Positions 33,206-41,720 of a DNA stretch of 64,000 bases are shown in pieces. This DNA is from Tritonibacter scottomollicae (GTDB lineage: Bacteria; Pseudomonadota; Alphaproteobacteria; Rhodobacterales; Rhodobacteraceae). A program made the translations under genes and the position numbers. A model generated the notes under the pieces. That model was not told the origin of the DNA and ran no database searches. It saw only the letters and a list, made by a program, of their open reading frames with translations. Location: NCBI RefSeq assembly GCF_003003215.1, contig NZ_PVUF01000020.1:1-64000 (forward strand), written 5' to 3'. Numbering within the stretch: the stretch's first letter is position 1; each line of letters opens with the position of its first letter.

Positions 33206-35206
33206 ATGGTCCCGGAAATTGGTCACTTCGCACTGGCCCTCGCACTGGCGCTTGCGCTTGTTCAGAGTGTTCTACCGATTGCAGGTGCGTCGCGTAGAAA
33301 TGCCGTCTGGATGAAATCCGCCCAGGCGACGGCAATAGGACAAGTGCTGTTTGTGGCCATCGCCTTCGCAGCGCTGATGCAGGCTTTCATCGTCAGCGAT
33401 TTTACCGTCAGGAACGTCGTCGAGAACTCCCATTCGCTCAAGCCAATGCTCTACAAGGTGGCCGGGACCTGGGGCAGCCATGAGGGTTCGCTGCTGCTCT
33501 GGATCCTGATACTCGCGGTGTTCGGCGCGGGCGTCGCCTGGTTCGGATCGAACATCCCCGCCGAGACCAAGGCGCGCACCTTGTCGGTGCAGGCGTGGAT
33601 CAGCGTCGGCTTCCTGTCCTTCCTGCTGCTGACGTCGAACCCCTTCGAGCGGGTGTTTCCGCCGCCGCTCGACGGCAATGACCTCAACCCGTTGCTTCAG
33701 GACATGGGTCTCGCCATGCACCCGCCGCTCTTGTATTTCGGGTATGTCGGCTTCTCCATCGTGTTTTCCTTTGCCGTTGCGGCTCTTCTGGAAGGGCGCG
33801 TCGATCCGGCCTGGGCCAGATGGGTCCGCCCGTGGACATTGGCCGCGTGGGTCAGCCTTACGGCAGGTATCGCTCTTGGATCGTGGTGGGCCTATTATGA
33901 ACTGGGCTGGGGCGGCTGGTGGTTCTGGGACCCGGTCGAGAACGTGAGCTTCATGCCCTGGCTTCTGGGCACGGCGCTGCTGCATTCCGCCATCGTCACC
34001 GAAAAGCGCGACGCGTTCAAAAGCTGGACCATCCTACTTGCCATCCTGACTTTCTCGCTTTCGCTGCTCGGGACGTTCATCGTCCGGTCAGGCCTGCTTA
34101 CATCCGTGCATGCCTTCGCCGTCGATCCAGAGCGCGGGCTTTACATTCTGGGTCTGCTGGCCGTGTCCATCGGTGGGTCGCTGGCGCTCTACGCCTGGCG
34201 GGCGCCCGAAATGGAGCCGGGTGGTCTGTTTCGCCCGATCAGCCGCGAGGCCGGGCTGCTCGTGAACAACCTCATTCTGGCCGCCGCTACGGGAACGGTC
34301 CTGTTCGGGACGCTTTATCCGCTGATCCTCGAGGCTATCACGGGGGACAAGATCTCGGTGGGTCCACCTTTCTTCAATGCGGCTTTCATTCCGATGATGC
34401 TGGCGCTGGTCGTGTTCATGGGTCTTGGTCCATTCCTGTCGTGGAAGCGGGCTGATATCGCCGGGTTGCTCGATCGCATTCGGTTCGTGGTCGTTCTGGC
34501 GTTCATCGCAGCTTTGGCCGCATGGTATCTTCTGAACGGTGGGCCGATCATGGCCTATCTTGCCATCCTTGGCGCAGCGTGGCTGCTTTTTGCAACCCTA
34601 CGGGAATGGGCGCTACGCATCCGCCTGTTCGAGGTTCCCCTTGCAGAGAGCGCGAGACGCGCGCGCAACCTGCCACGCGCCTCTCACGGTATGACACTCG
34701 CCCATGCCGGCGTCGCTGTGTTGATGATGGGGATGATCGGCTCGACCGGATGGAAGAGTGAGGAGATCGTCTTTGCCGCCCCCGGGACCGAAGTCACGAT
34801 CGCGGGGTTCGACATCACCTTCGAAGGGGCCACACAGGTTCAAGGGCCGAACTACATCGCGGATCGCGGCACCCTTGTGGTCCGTCGGGATGGCGAGCTG
34901 GTCACGACGCTTTTCCCAGAACGCCGGTATTACCCGGTCGCGGAAAGCCAGACGACGGAGTCGGCCATCCGCTCTACATTGGCGGGTGATCTCTATACGT
35001 CGATTGCAACGCCAGCCTCCGATCAAGTGAACAACGCCGGAGCATGGACCCTTCGGATCCTCTATGAACCGCTCGTCAACCTGATCTGGATCGGCTCGAT
35101 CCTGCTGGTGATCGGTGGCTGTTTGTCCTTGTCGGATCGCCGTTTGAGGGTCGGGGCGCCGCGCCGCGCCAAACAGCCAGCCAGCGATGCTGTTCCTGCC
35201 GAGTAG
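33206..35206 (+). CDS. ccmF: CcmF, cytochrome c heme lyase subunit (plasmid copy)
   Basis: The 666-residue polytopic protein carries the CcmF signature: GTWGSHEGSLLLW (about residue 90), MHPPLLYFGYVG and the tryptophan-rich heme-handling segment ELGWGGWWFWDPVENVSFMPW (about 235), followed by LSLLGTFIVRSGLLTSVHAFA. It is full length. It transfers heme to apocytochromes c in the periplasm together with CcmH/CcmI. It heads a ccmF-G-H-I set downstream of the two-component system. ccmABCDE are absent, so it must work with a chromosomal heme-delivery system. Confidence 0.92.
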   Translation: MVPEIGHFALALALALALVQSVLPIAGASRRNAVWMKSAQATAIGQVLFVAIAFAALMQAFIVSDFTVRNVVENSHSLKPMLYKVAGTWGSHEGSLLLWILILAVFGAGVAWFGSNIPAETKARTLSVQAWISVGFLSFLLLTSNPFERVFPPPLDGNDLNPLLQDMGLAMHPPLLYFGYVGFSIVFSFAVAALLEGRVDPAWARWVRPWTLAAWVSLTAGIALGSWWAYYELGWGGWWFWDPVENVSFMPWLLGTALLHSAIVTEKRDAFKSWTILLAILTFSLSLLGTFIVRSGLLTSVHAFAVDPERGLYILGLLAVSIGGSLALYAWRAPEMEPGGLFRPISREAGLLVNNLILAAATGTVLFGTLYPLILEAITGDKISVGPPFFNAAFIPMMLALVVFMGLGPFLSWKRADIAGLLDRIRFVVVLAFIAALAAWYLLNGGPIMAYLAILGAAWLLFATLREWALRIRLFEVPLAESARRARNLPRASHGMTLAHAGVAVLMMGMIGSTGWKSEEIVFAAPGTEVTIAGFDITFEGATQVQGPNYIADRGTLVVRRDGELVTTLFPERRYYPVAESQTTESAIRSTLAGDLYTSIATPASDQVNNAGAWTLRILYEPLVNLIWIGSILLVIGGCLSLSDRRLRVGAPRRAKQPASDAVPAE

Positions 35207-35214
35207 GAGAGAAG

Positions 35215-35781
35215 ATGAAACGTCTCATTGCCGGGCTGCCGTTTATTGCGGCGGTCATATTCGGGGGTTTTTTTCTCTGGGGGCTCAATCCCGACCGGGA
35301 TCCCAACGAGATCCCTTCCGTCCTGATCTCGCAACCGGCCCCGGCGTTCGACCTCGATCCCGTGCCGGGGTTGGAGACACCCGGCCTGGCCCGAAGCGAT
35401 CTTGTAGGCAACGAACGACCGGTCGTGGTCAATGTCTTTGCGTCCTGGTGCGTGCCCTGCCGCGCGGAACATGCCGTGTTGACACGCTTTGTCGAACGCG
35501 AGGGCATGCGGTTGTTCGGCATCAACTACAAAGACAAACCAGAAGATGCCGTGAAGTGGCTCAATGACCTCGGCAATCCCTACGAACGGATCGGGTCCGA
35601 CCTTTCAGGCCGGACAGGGATCGAATGGGGCCTGTCGGGCGTGCCGGAAACCTTCATCGTCGATAGCGATGGCACCGTTTTGTTTCGCTATGTCGGGCCG
35701 GTCGTGGGTCCGGACGCCGTCGAACGGTTCACGCAAGCCCTGAAGCAGGCAGGCGCACTGCCAAATGGAGCAGGTTCATGA
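35215..35781 (+). CDS. ccmG: CcmG/DsbE, thiol-disulfide oxidoreductase for cytochrome c maturation
   Basis: The 188-residue protein has an N-terminal membrane anchor (LIAGLPFIAAVIFGGFFLWG) and a thioredoxin-fold domain with VVNVFASWCVPCRAEHAVL (CxxC at about residue 76) and the cis-proline segment WGLSGVPETFIVDSDG. It reduces apocytochrome c cysteines before heme attachment. It follows ccmF after 8 bases with AGGAGAG as ribosome site, and overlaps ccmH by 4 bases. Confidence 0.9.
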   Translation: MKRLIAGLPFIAAVIFGGFFLWGLNPDRDPNEIPSVLISQPAPAFDLDPVPGLETPGLARSDLVGNERPVVVNVFASWCVPCRAEHAVLTRFVEREGMRLFGINYKDKPEDAVKWLNDLGNPYERIGSDLSGRTGIEWGLSGVPETFIVDSDGTVLFRYVGPVVGPDAVERFTQALKQAGALPNGAGS

Positions 35782-36251
35782 GACAGTTGATTTTCGCGTT
35801 TTGCATCGGGCTCCTTCCCTTTGCCGCCAATGCGGTGGAACCGGACGAAATGCTGACCGACCCGGTATTGGAACAGCGTGCGCGGGAGATTTCCAAGGAT
35901 CTACGATGCGTCGTCTGTCAGAACCAGGACATCGACAGTTCGAACGCGGGTGTGGCGCGGGACTTGCGTCTGCTCGTACGCGAGCGCCTGGTCGTTGGAG
36001 ACAGCGACGCGGAGGTGATCGAATACATACGGGCGCGGTACGGGGATTACGTGCTGCTGAAACCGCCTCTGGAGCCTGCGACCTACGCGCTTTGGTTCGC
36101 TCCGATCGCTTTCGTTCTGATCGGGGTTTTCGTTGGTGGCGGGCTACTGATGAGTCGGCGAAAGCAAGAGGCATTTGAAGACTTGGGCTCGGAGGATGAG
36201 AACACCGTGTCCGAAATTCTCAGGCAAAACGAAGCGGGGGATGCGTCATGA
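35778..36251 (+). CDS. ccmH: CcmH, cytochrome c maturation thioredoxin-like subunit
   Basis: The 157-residue protein has a signal peptide (MRQLIFAFCIGLLPFAANA), the hallmark DLRCVVCQNQDIDSSNA with the LRCxxCQ redox motif (about residue 45), and a C-terminal membrane helix (YALWFAPIAFVLIGVFVGGG). It works in the periplasm with CcmF and CcmI. It overlaps both neighbours by 4 bases (ATGA-type), showing tight coupling. Confidence 0.9.
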   Translation: MRQLIFAFCIGLLPFAANAVEPDEMLTDPVLEQRAREISKDLRCVVCQNQDIDSSNAGVARDLRLLVRERLVVGDSDAEVIEYIRARYGDYVLLKPPLEPATYALWFAPIAFVLIGVFVGGGLLMSRRKQEAFEDLGSEDENTVSEILRQNEAGDAS

Positions 36252-37399
36252 TCTGGGGTATTTTCGTTCTTTTGACGCTGGTCGCAATCGGAATTGTCCT
36301 CTACCCGCTGCTGCTGTCCAAATCGAACACTCTCACCAGAGGGGATGCGGTACCGGCGATCCTCGCCGATCAGATGCGGGAAATCCAACGAGACATGGAC
36401 CGCGGTTTGATTTCTGAACAGGAAGCTCAAGCGGCCAGACTCGAGATCAAGAAACGGATCCTCGCGACGACCCGCAATTCGGAAGAAAAAGCCGGATCAT
36501 CCCGTAATGGTGGCAGAGTCACTCTCGTTGTCGCGGCGGTCCTCGCGCCGGTTATTGCCGCGGGCTACTATCTGACGATGGGATCGCCGGAGGTTCCTTC
36601 AATGGCCTTCGCTGCCCGTGCAGAGGAGCGGGCACAGACTGATGAAGTGACGGCGCTGGCAATACAACTTCGCGAAAGGCTTGTATCCGATCCGACCGGC
36701 GGCCCTAGCGAAGGGTGGATGCTGTTGGGCCAGACCTATCAGCGCATGGGCAGAGCAGCCGATGCCGTCGAAGCCTTCGAAGTCGTTGCCGAACGGGAGG
36801 ATGCCACCTCCGCGACATTCTCCATGCTGGCAGAGGCTGTCGCGGTTGCCAATGACGGCGTTGTTATTCCACGGGCGAAATTGGCCATTGATCGCGCTTT
36901 GGACCTTGACCCATCCAATCCTGCGGCAACCTACTTCGAGTCTCTGTATTACTTTCAGCAAGAAGAGACGCGTAAGGCCTACGATCTGCTTGTTTCACGA
37001 CTGAATCAGGAAGAGGCTTACGTTCCCTGGATGGAGACCTATGCAGCGCAGATCAACCGGATTGCAGCGGCAGCTGACCTTCCGGTCGTCAATCTACCCA
37101 GCGGGCCGACGTCGCAACCAGGCCCGAGTGCCGCAGATGTCGCGGCGGCGTCGGAGATGAATGACGCGGATCGCGCGGAGTTCATCCGATCGATGGTCTC
37201 GCGGCTGGCCGAGCGTCTTGAGGATGAACCGGACGATCTGGATGGTTGGATGCGGCTGGCAAATGCCTATACCGTCCTTCAGGAGCCCGATCGCGCCGTT
37301 GAGGCCTACCGCAAGGCTGAAGCGCTGTTGGAGCAGCAGCCCGCCAGTGATCCTCGGCGTGCGGCGGTCCGTGCCGCGCTTGAGCGGCTCGGCGGCTGA
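36248..37399 (+). CDS. ccmI: CcmI, apocytochrome c chaperone with TPR repeats
   Basis: The 383-residue protein has an N-terminal membrane helix, a cytoplasmic leucine-zipper-like loop (QMREIQRDMDRGLISEQEAQ) and a second helix (VTLVVAAVLAPVIAAGYYL). The periplasmic TPR repeats include GWMLLGQTYQRMGRAADAVEAFE (about residue 155), AKLAIDRALDLDPSNPAATY and GWMRLANAYTVLQEPDRAVEAY (about 335). It presents apocytochrome c to CcmF/CcmH. It ends the ccmFGHI set and converges on the DsbD-type gene. Confidence 0.88.
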   Translation: MIWGIFVLLTLVAIGIVLYPLLLSKSNTLTRGDAVPAILADQMREIQRDMDRGLISEQEAQAARLEIKKRILATTRNSEEKAGSSRNGGRVTLVVAAVLAPVIAAGYYLTMGSPEVPSMAFAARAEERAQTDEVTALAIQLRERLVSDPTGGPSEGWMLLGQTYQRMGRAADAVEAFEVVAEREDATSATFSMLAEAVAVANDGVVIPRAKLAIDRALDLDPSNPAATYFESLYYFQQEETRKAYDLLVSRLNQEEAYVPWMETYAAQINRIAAAADLPVVNLPSGPTSQPGPSAADVAAASEMNDADRAEFIRSMVSRLAERLEDEPDDLDGWMRLANAYTVLQEPDRAVEAYRKAEALLEQQPASDPRRAAVRAALERLGG

Positions 37400-37402
37400 C
37401 TA

Positions 37403-37426
37403 CTGCTCGGTGTCCCGGTCGAGCAG
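37403..37426. terminator. Weak hairpin between convergent ccmI and DsbD-type genes
   Basis: CTGCTCG (37403-37409) and CGAGCAG (37420-37426) can pair around a 10-base loop in the 28-base gap. There is no clear T tract. It may serve both directions. Confidence 0.35.
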
Positions 37427-37427
37427 G

Positions 37428-39557
37428 TCACTCCTGTCCGGCAACCTTTGCGGAAACATCCCGACCACTGGCTTGCGCCAAGGCGTTCATCACGTCCTCG
37501 GTTTTTAGCAATTCGGACAGCACAATGCCGTTCGGTGCCGATGGTCCGTAGACGGCATTGAAGGGGATGCCGTATCTGCCGAAACTCTCAAGGTAGCGGG
37601 AAATGCGCGTGTCCGGGCGTGTCCAATCTGCCTGCATCGCCGTGACTCCAGGCGCTTCAAGCGCGCTCCGGACTGGCTCCCGATCGATGATAAGTGTCTT
37701 GTTCGCTTTGCAAGTCAGACACCAGTCAGCGGTCACATCGACAAAAACGACCTCTCCTGCGGACACGCGTTTCGCTATTTCCGAACGATCAAATGCGATC
37801 CAAGCCATTGCCAACTGCGGCGTCGAACGCGCAGGTGCTGATTGCTGCAAGAGAGGACCTGCGGCAATGGCCAGGACAAGGCTGGCTATGGCAATAGACC
37901 ACCTGAATTGGGACTGCACATTCGGGAGAGATAGTATCAGAACGGCGAGACCGGACAACGCCGCGACCGCGATGACAGACGCAAGCCCGGCGACACCGTC
38001 GAGCACCCAGAACAGCCACACGGCGGTTGCAAGCAACAAAACCCCCATGACGCTTTTGATGATCAGCATCCATCGACCAGGCTTGGGCATGAATGCGACC
38101 AGACGCGGGAACGCGGCGATGACGAGATAGGGCAGGGCGAGGCCGAGCCCGAGGCTCGTAAAGACGATGAGGATGTCCACGCCACGCCCGGCCAAAGCAA
38201 AGGCCACCGCGGTGCCGAGGAACGGTGCCGAACAAGGCGTCGCCATGACGGCACCGAACATGCCAGTGAAAAAGTCGGCGGAATACCCGTTGCGTCCTCC
38301 GGCCCCTGCAAGCCGCGTCTGCATGCCGTGTGGAAGGGCGAACTCGAACGCTCCGAACAGATTTGCCGAAAAGACGAGCAGGACAGCGATCATCGCCGCA
38401 AGAAACAGCGGGCTTTGAAACTGCAAACCCCACCCGACGCTGAGGCCTGCCGTCTGGAGCGCCCAGAGGACGAGCGCCAGACCCCACATGAACGTCATGA
38501 TGCCGGCGCTGGCAGCGACGAAACCGAACCGGACACGGGTTGTGTCGTGATCGGTGTGTTTGAGCACAGACGACACCTTGATGGACAGCACCGGCAGCAC
38601 GCAGGGCATCACATTCAGGATCAATCCGCCCAGCAGCGCGATCACGGCAATCCAGATCAGTTCCATCATGTCCGGTGTCGTGGCGGCCAGTTCAAAGGGT
38701 GGTGCTATTCCTTGCGCCACGCGATCCGCGATGATCGTGAAGGCCCGGTTCTCGCCGTCGGTGACGGTAATCGACGGAGCCACTGTCACATCCGTATTCG
38801 ACGAGAGGATCGGCAAGCGCGCCCAAAGCAAACGATCCTCTTCTCCCAAACGGATATCGGGTTTGCCAAGCGCAACACCCATACCCAGTTCGGGAAACAC
38901 ATCCGGCGACTGGAGTGGTTCATCGACGCGAAGGCTGACGATCAACTCCGTGAGGTCTTCGTCGATGAAGGCATTTGCCTCGCTGACGCCGCTCGTCTTG
39001 GCCCCTTCGGGGACGCGCTCGGAAAACGTACCGATCAGCCCAGCCGAAGTGCTGTCGATGACGTTGCCCCGTCCGAGGCGAAGTGACAGGTCAAACTCTT
39101 CCGGGACACAGACATTGGAGCACACCAGCAGTTTGACCTGCGCGGAAAGAGTCACAGGTGCGCCGGGATCTTTGAGCGTTATGCGCAGCGGAAAGACGAC
39201 TTCACCCGCATAACCAAAATTTTCGATGCCGAAGGCGGTGAAGCGCGTCGGGGCGGGCCACATGAATTCGACATCTGCGACGTTTTCGGAACCGCTCCAT
39301 TCGACCGAAGGCGGTATTCCCACCTCGCCCGCCGACCGCCAATAGGTCTTCCAGTTTTCGTTCAGTTGAAGGTGAAGCCCGGCTGACAGAGTCTGTGTGT
39401 TCTCGGGAACGCCGTCCTGTACACTAATGAGATGCGCGGTGAGTGGCGCGCTCTGGTATTCAGCAGAGGTTGCTGCCGCGACACTTCCAGAGACAACGGC
39501 CAGGAGCACGAAGGGAATAAGCAAAACCCGTCGCAGGATCAAAAGGCAATCGATCAA
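37428..39557 (-). CDS. DsbD/ScsB-type protein-disulfide reductase
   Basis: The 709-residue protein has a signal peptide and an N-terminal periplasmic domain with the cysteine pair LLVCSNVCVPEEF (about residue 145). Eight membrane helices carry NVMPCVLPVLSIKVSSV and ATPCSAPFLGTAVAFALAG, and the C-terminal thioredoxin domain has DVTADWCLTCKANKTLI (about 625). The TM cysteines and three-domain plan match DsbD; the long N-terminal domain resembles ScsB of the suppressor-of-copper-sensitivity systems. It carries electrons from cytoplasmic thioredoxin to periplasmic thiols, needed by CcmG/H and for repair of copper-oxidised cysteines. Read with the two small genes upstream from a MerR-type promoter. 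Confidence 0.85.
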   Translation of the reverse strand: MIDCLLILRRVLLIPFVLLAVVSGSVAAATSAEYQSAPLTAHLISVQDGVPENTQTLSAGLHLQLNENWKTYWRSAGEVGIPPSVEWSGSENVADVEFMWPAPTRFTAFGIENFGYAGEVVFPLRITLKDPGAPVTLSAQVKLLVCSNVCVPEEFDLSLRLGRGNVIDSTSAGLIGTFSERVPEGAKTSGVSEANAFIDEDLTELIVSLRVDEPLQSPDVFPELGMGVALGKPDIRLGEEDRLLWARLPILSSNTDVTVAPSITVTDGENRAFTIIADRVAQGIAPPFELAATTPDMMELIWIAVIALLGGLILNVMPCVLPVLSIKVSSVLKHTDHDTTRVRFGFVAASAGIMTFMWGLALVLWALQTAGLSVGWGLQFQSPLFLAAMIAVLLVFSANLFGAFEFALPHGMQTRLAGAGGRNGYSADFFTGMFGAVMATPCSAPFLGTAVAFALAGRGVDILIVFTSLGLGLALPYLVIAAFPRLVAFMPKPGRWMLIIKSVMGVLLLATAVWLFWVLDGVAGLASVIAVAALSGLAVLILSLPNVQSQFRWSIAIASLVLAIAAGPLLQQSAPARSTPQLAMAWIAFDRSEIAKRVSAGEVVFVDVTADWCLTCKANKTLIIDREPVRSALEAPGVTAMQADWTRPDTRISRYLESFGRYGIPFNAVYGPSAPNGIVLSELLKTEDVMNALAQASGRDVSAKVAGQE

Positions 39558-39614
39558 GATACCTGCTTCCTTCCCATATTTTCCGCAGATTTCGCCAGGA
39601 CGGCGGAAATTGCG

Positions 39615-39839
39615 TCAAAGTCCACCTGTGGCAAAACCCTGACGACCGTCCGCACAGACAATTCGCGCAACGCCAGTCGCAGAAGATGAAAGGGTTCGAC
39701 ACCCATCCGGCAGAAGGTCTGACGCTTGCTTCGTGGACACGATAGCGCCGCGATCCGAGCAGTCTTCAAGACTTCCTGCACATCCCCCAAGCATGAAACC
39801 CGACAACAGCAACGCGCCTACGCGTACCTTCCCGCGCAC
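39615..39839 (-). CDS. Small putative lipoprotein
   Basis: The 74-residue frame starts with GTG (MRGKVRVGALLLSGFMLGGC) and has a good lipobox LGGC at about residue 20, followed by a cysteine-containing mature part (EDCSDRGAIVSTKQASDLLP then DGCRTLSSSATGVARIVCADG). It lies between the small membrane protein gene and the DsbD-type gene on the same strand, starting 1 base after the upstream stop. The GTG start and short length make it less certain, but the lipobox and operon fit support it. Function unknown. Confidence 0.55.
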   Translation of the reverse strand: MRGKVRVGALLLSGFMLGGCAGSLEDCSDRGAIVSTKQASDLLPDGCRTLSSSATGVARIVCADGRQGFATGGL

Positions 39840-39840
39840 A

Positions 39841-40143
39841 TCACGGCCTGTCGCGGACCACGACTGGAATCGCGGAGGTTATGGGCTCGGTCGTTTCCTC
39901 GATAGTATCCTTTGCCTTGTCGGAATGGCACGATTTTCCCATGAACTTGTGCATCACGAGATGCGCCCCAACGCACAGCAGGAGCGGGGCGAAAGCCGCT
40001 GCATTGCCCCACATGCCCGCCAATGTGCCGCCGGCAAGAAAAAACCCCGCAACGGGCAGCAGCATGACGACGCAACACGCCATCATTCCGTAATGCATAA
40101 GCCTGTCCACGATCGGCTTTTTTCTGTGGTTTTGGTGGTCCAT
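39841..40143 (-). CDS. Small double-helix membrane protein with Cys/His/Met (DUF2933-like)
   Basis: The 100-residue protein starts MDHQNHRKKPIVDRLMHYGM. It has two hydrophobic helices (ACCVVMLLPVAGFFLAGG; NAAAFAPLLLCVGAHLVMHK) and metal-friendly residues MHYGMMACC, HLVMHKFMGKSCH. Similar small proteins accompany copper genes; the DUF2933 likeness is tentative. GAGGG precedes the ATG. It is first in the operon with the lipoprotein and DsbD-type genes, downstream of the MerR-type promoter at 40172-40202. Confidence 0.6.
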   Translation of the reverse strand: MDHQNHRKKPIVDRLMHYGMMACCVVMLLPVAGFFLAGGTLAGMWGNAAAFAPLLLCVGAHLVMHKFMGKSCHSDKAKDTIEETTEPITSAIPVVVRDRP

Positions 40144-40171
40144 GATACCCTCTTTTCACCATTTTAAGTGT

Positions 40172-40202
40172 CATCTACGACCCTACAGTAGAGTAAGGTC
40201 AA
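40172..40202 (-). promoter_or_regulatory. MerR-type promoter of the DsbD operon (different operator class)
   Basis: Minus strand: TTGACC (40202-40197), 19-base spacer, -10 TAGATG (40177-40172). The spacer dyad is ACCTTAC...GTAGGGT, not the YTCC-N7-GGAR of the five CueR-type sites. The -10 resembles that of the 2757-2787 promoter (TAGATA). A different MerR protein, perhaps the one encoded at 2329-2745, could act here. Confidence 0.6.
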
Positions 40203-40205
40203 GGA

Positions 40206-40219
40206 TACAAATGGATACA
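40206..40219 (+). promoter_or_regulatory. Tandem TACA-N6-TACA site upstream of the transpeptidase-cytochrome-oxidase operon
   Basis: TACA at 40206-40209 and 40216-40219, inside GATACAAATGGATACAC, faces the operon starting at 40301. It is almost identical to the plus-strand site before the response regulator (GATACAAACGGCTACAA). Confidence 0.65.
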
Positions 40220-40300
40220 CTTCTCGCGGCCTTGTCAGGTTGTTTGATGCCGGTCTTCCCGTAAAAAGGGATGTAACAAGATCGAAGGCAGGAGTGTGTC

Positions 40301-40861
40301 ATGACGACCTTGCGAGAAAACAAGATCAATCGGCGAGGCCTATTGGGATTTGCGGCCGTCGCTTTGGCCGCGCCCAGCGTGGTTCAAGCCGAGATTACTC
40401 GCCGTAACATATCTTCGTTCCGTACTCATGAGTGGCAAGACCATTTCGACACGCTCGGCAAGGGGATCATCATCTCAGATACCGTGACGATGGCGCTTCA
40501 GCATTGGACGTCTGATGGCGAAATGCGGATTTATCCAACATCAGTTCCGCTGACTGACGAACTCACCAAACGCGGTTACACGGAAGTGGTGGAAAAGCGC
40601 AAAAACCCCAGCTGGGCGCCGACGCCCTCCATGCGGGAACGCAATCCAGAATGGCCGGCACGTGTCGAGGGAGGCGATCCTGCCAACCCTCTGGGTACCC
40701 GCGCATTGTATCTGTCCTGGCAATACTACCGTATCCACGGAACACAGGACACGCGAAAGATCGGTCGTCGGTCGTCAAATGGCTGCATCGGTTTGTTCAA
40801 CGAACAGGTTGAAGAGCTGTACGAGCGGGTGCCCGTCGGCACTCAAGTCAAACTCATCTGA
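40301..40861 (+). CDS. L,D-transpeptidase (YkuD domain), paralog 1
   Basis: The 186-residue protein has a Tat-like leader (NRRGLLGFAAVALAAPSVVQA) and the YkuD catalytic segment YYRIHGTQDTRKIGRRSSNGCIGLF, with His and the nucleophilic Cys (about residues 146-164). It crosslinks peptidoglycan or links protein to it in the periplasm. GGAG lies about 8 bases before the ATG. It heads an eight-gene operon (to 45884) with cytochromes, a multicopper oxidase and DsbA. Two paralogs lie at 51016 and 53654. Confidence 0.85.
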   Translation: MTTLRENKINRRGLLGFAAVALAAPSVVQAEITRRNISSFRTHEWQDHFDTLGKGIIISDTVTMALQHWTSDGEMRIYPTSVPLTDELTKRGYTEVVEKRKNPSWAPTPSMRERNPEWPARVEGGDPANPLGTRALYLSWQYYRIHGTQDTRKIGRRSSNGCIGLFNEQVEELYERVPVGTQVKLI

Positions 40862-40889
40862 CCCAAGAGACAAGGCGGAAGATACAGGC

Positions 40890-41348
40890 ATGGACAAACT
40901 GACTGCGCTGATCGGTGCCGTTTTTGTTATCGGCGGGGGCGTTGCCGCTTGGCAGTTCATTGGTACGCAGGACACAGCAGTAGGCCACTCGATGACCCCA
41001 CCTGACACGAGTGAGATCGCGCAAGGCGACCCCATCGTCCAGGTCAAGCTGCCTTCCGAGCTCTCACCGCAAGCAGCGATCGGCAAAAACATATTCGAGA
41101 CCAAGTGTTCTGAGTGTCACGGCGAAAACGCTGCTGGACGCAACGATATTGCGCCGCCTTTGGTGCACAAGATTTACGAACCCGGCCACCATTCCGATAT
41201 GGCCTTTGTTCTGGCCGCTCAGAACGGCGTGCGTGCGCATCACTGGAAATTCGGTAATATGCCCAAGATCGAGGGGCTGACCCAAGGAGACGTCAAGATG
41301 GTGGCTGCCTATGTCCGAGAACTACAGCGGGCCAACGGGATCAACTGA
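40890..41348 (+). CDS. Monoheme c-type cytochrome
   Basis: The 152-residue protein starts MDKLTALIGAVFVIGGGVAA, a signal or anchor helix. It carries one heme site, ETKCSECHGENAAG (about residue 72), and a likely axial Met in FGNMPKIEGL with the usual C-terminal helix (VKMVAAYVRELQRANG). Periplasmic electron carrier, second gene of the operon. Its stop overlaps the next start (ATGATG-type). Confidence 0.85.
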   Translation: MDKLTALIGAVFVIGGGVAAWQFIGTQDTAVGHSMTPPDTSEIAQGDPIVQVKLPSELSPQAAIGKNIFETKCSECHGENAAGRNDIAPPLVHKIYEPGHHSDMAFVLAAQNGVRAHHWKFGNMPKIEGLTQGDVKMVAAYVRELQRANGIN

Positions 41349-41677
41349 TGCGTTGGTCGAAGACGAACAGATGGATCCTGTCGATCGTTTTTGGCCTGTT
41401 CCTTGTGGTTCTCGGTGTCCCTGAGGCACCAGCGTTCCATGATAGAGCGTCTTTGGCGCAAGAATCACACAGTCATGAAAATGTGGGGCCATCTACGAGC
41501 GAGACCTCTGGTCACTGTCATCCGGGACTCGACTGTTCTGTTCCGGCAGCGTTGTTGTTCCCAGCAACGGTGGTTTACGAGCCTCATTTTATGAACGCCG
41601 TCATGCAAGACGGCGCGACCCAACGAACCGAATTGCGCCCCGACAGCGATCCTCCACCCCCACGGAAGTGGGTCTGA
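41348..41677 (+). CDS. Exported small protein, function unknown
   Basis: The 109-residue protein has a signal peptide (WILSIVFGLFLVVLGVPEAPA). The mature part has a Cys/His cluster SGHCHPGLDCSVPAALLFPA and a conserved-looking proline-rich end (DPPPPRKWV). The cluster could bind copper, but no family is recognised. It overlaps the upstream cytochrome gene by one base and lies 43 bases before the cytochrome c' gene. Confidence 0.55.
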   Translation: MRWSKTNRWILSIVFGLFLVVLGVPEAPAFHDRASLAQESHSHENVGPSTSETSGHCHPGLDCSVPAALLFPATVVYEPHFMNAVMQDGATQRTELRPDSDPPPPRKWV

Positions 41678-41720
41678 TTTCACACCCCTCTTAGAGCAGA
41701 CCCATTAAAGGATCGAAGAC

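Noticed and set aside
39818-40174. Alternative minus-strand frame of 118 codons overlapping the small DUF2933-like gene
   Set aside because: The 100-residue frame gives two clean membrane helices with a ribosome site; the longer one is Arg-rich and crosses the promoter.
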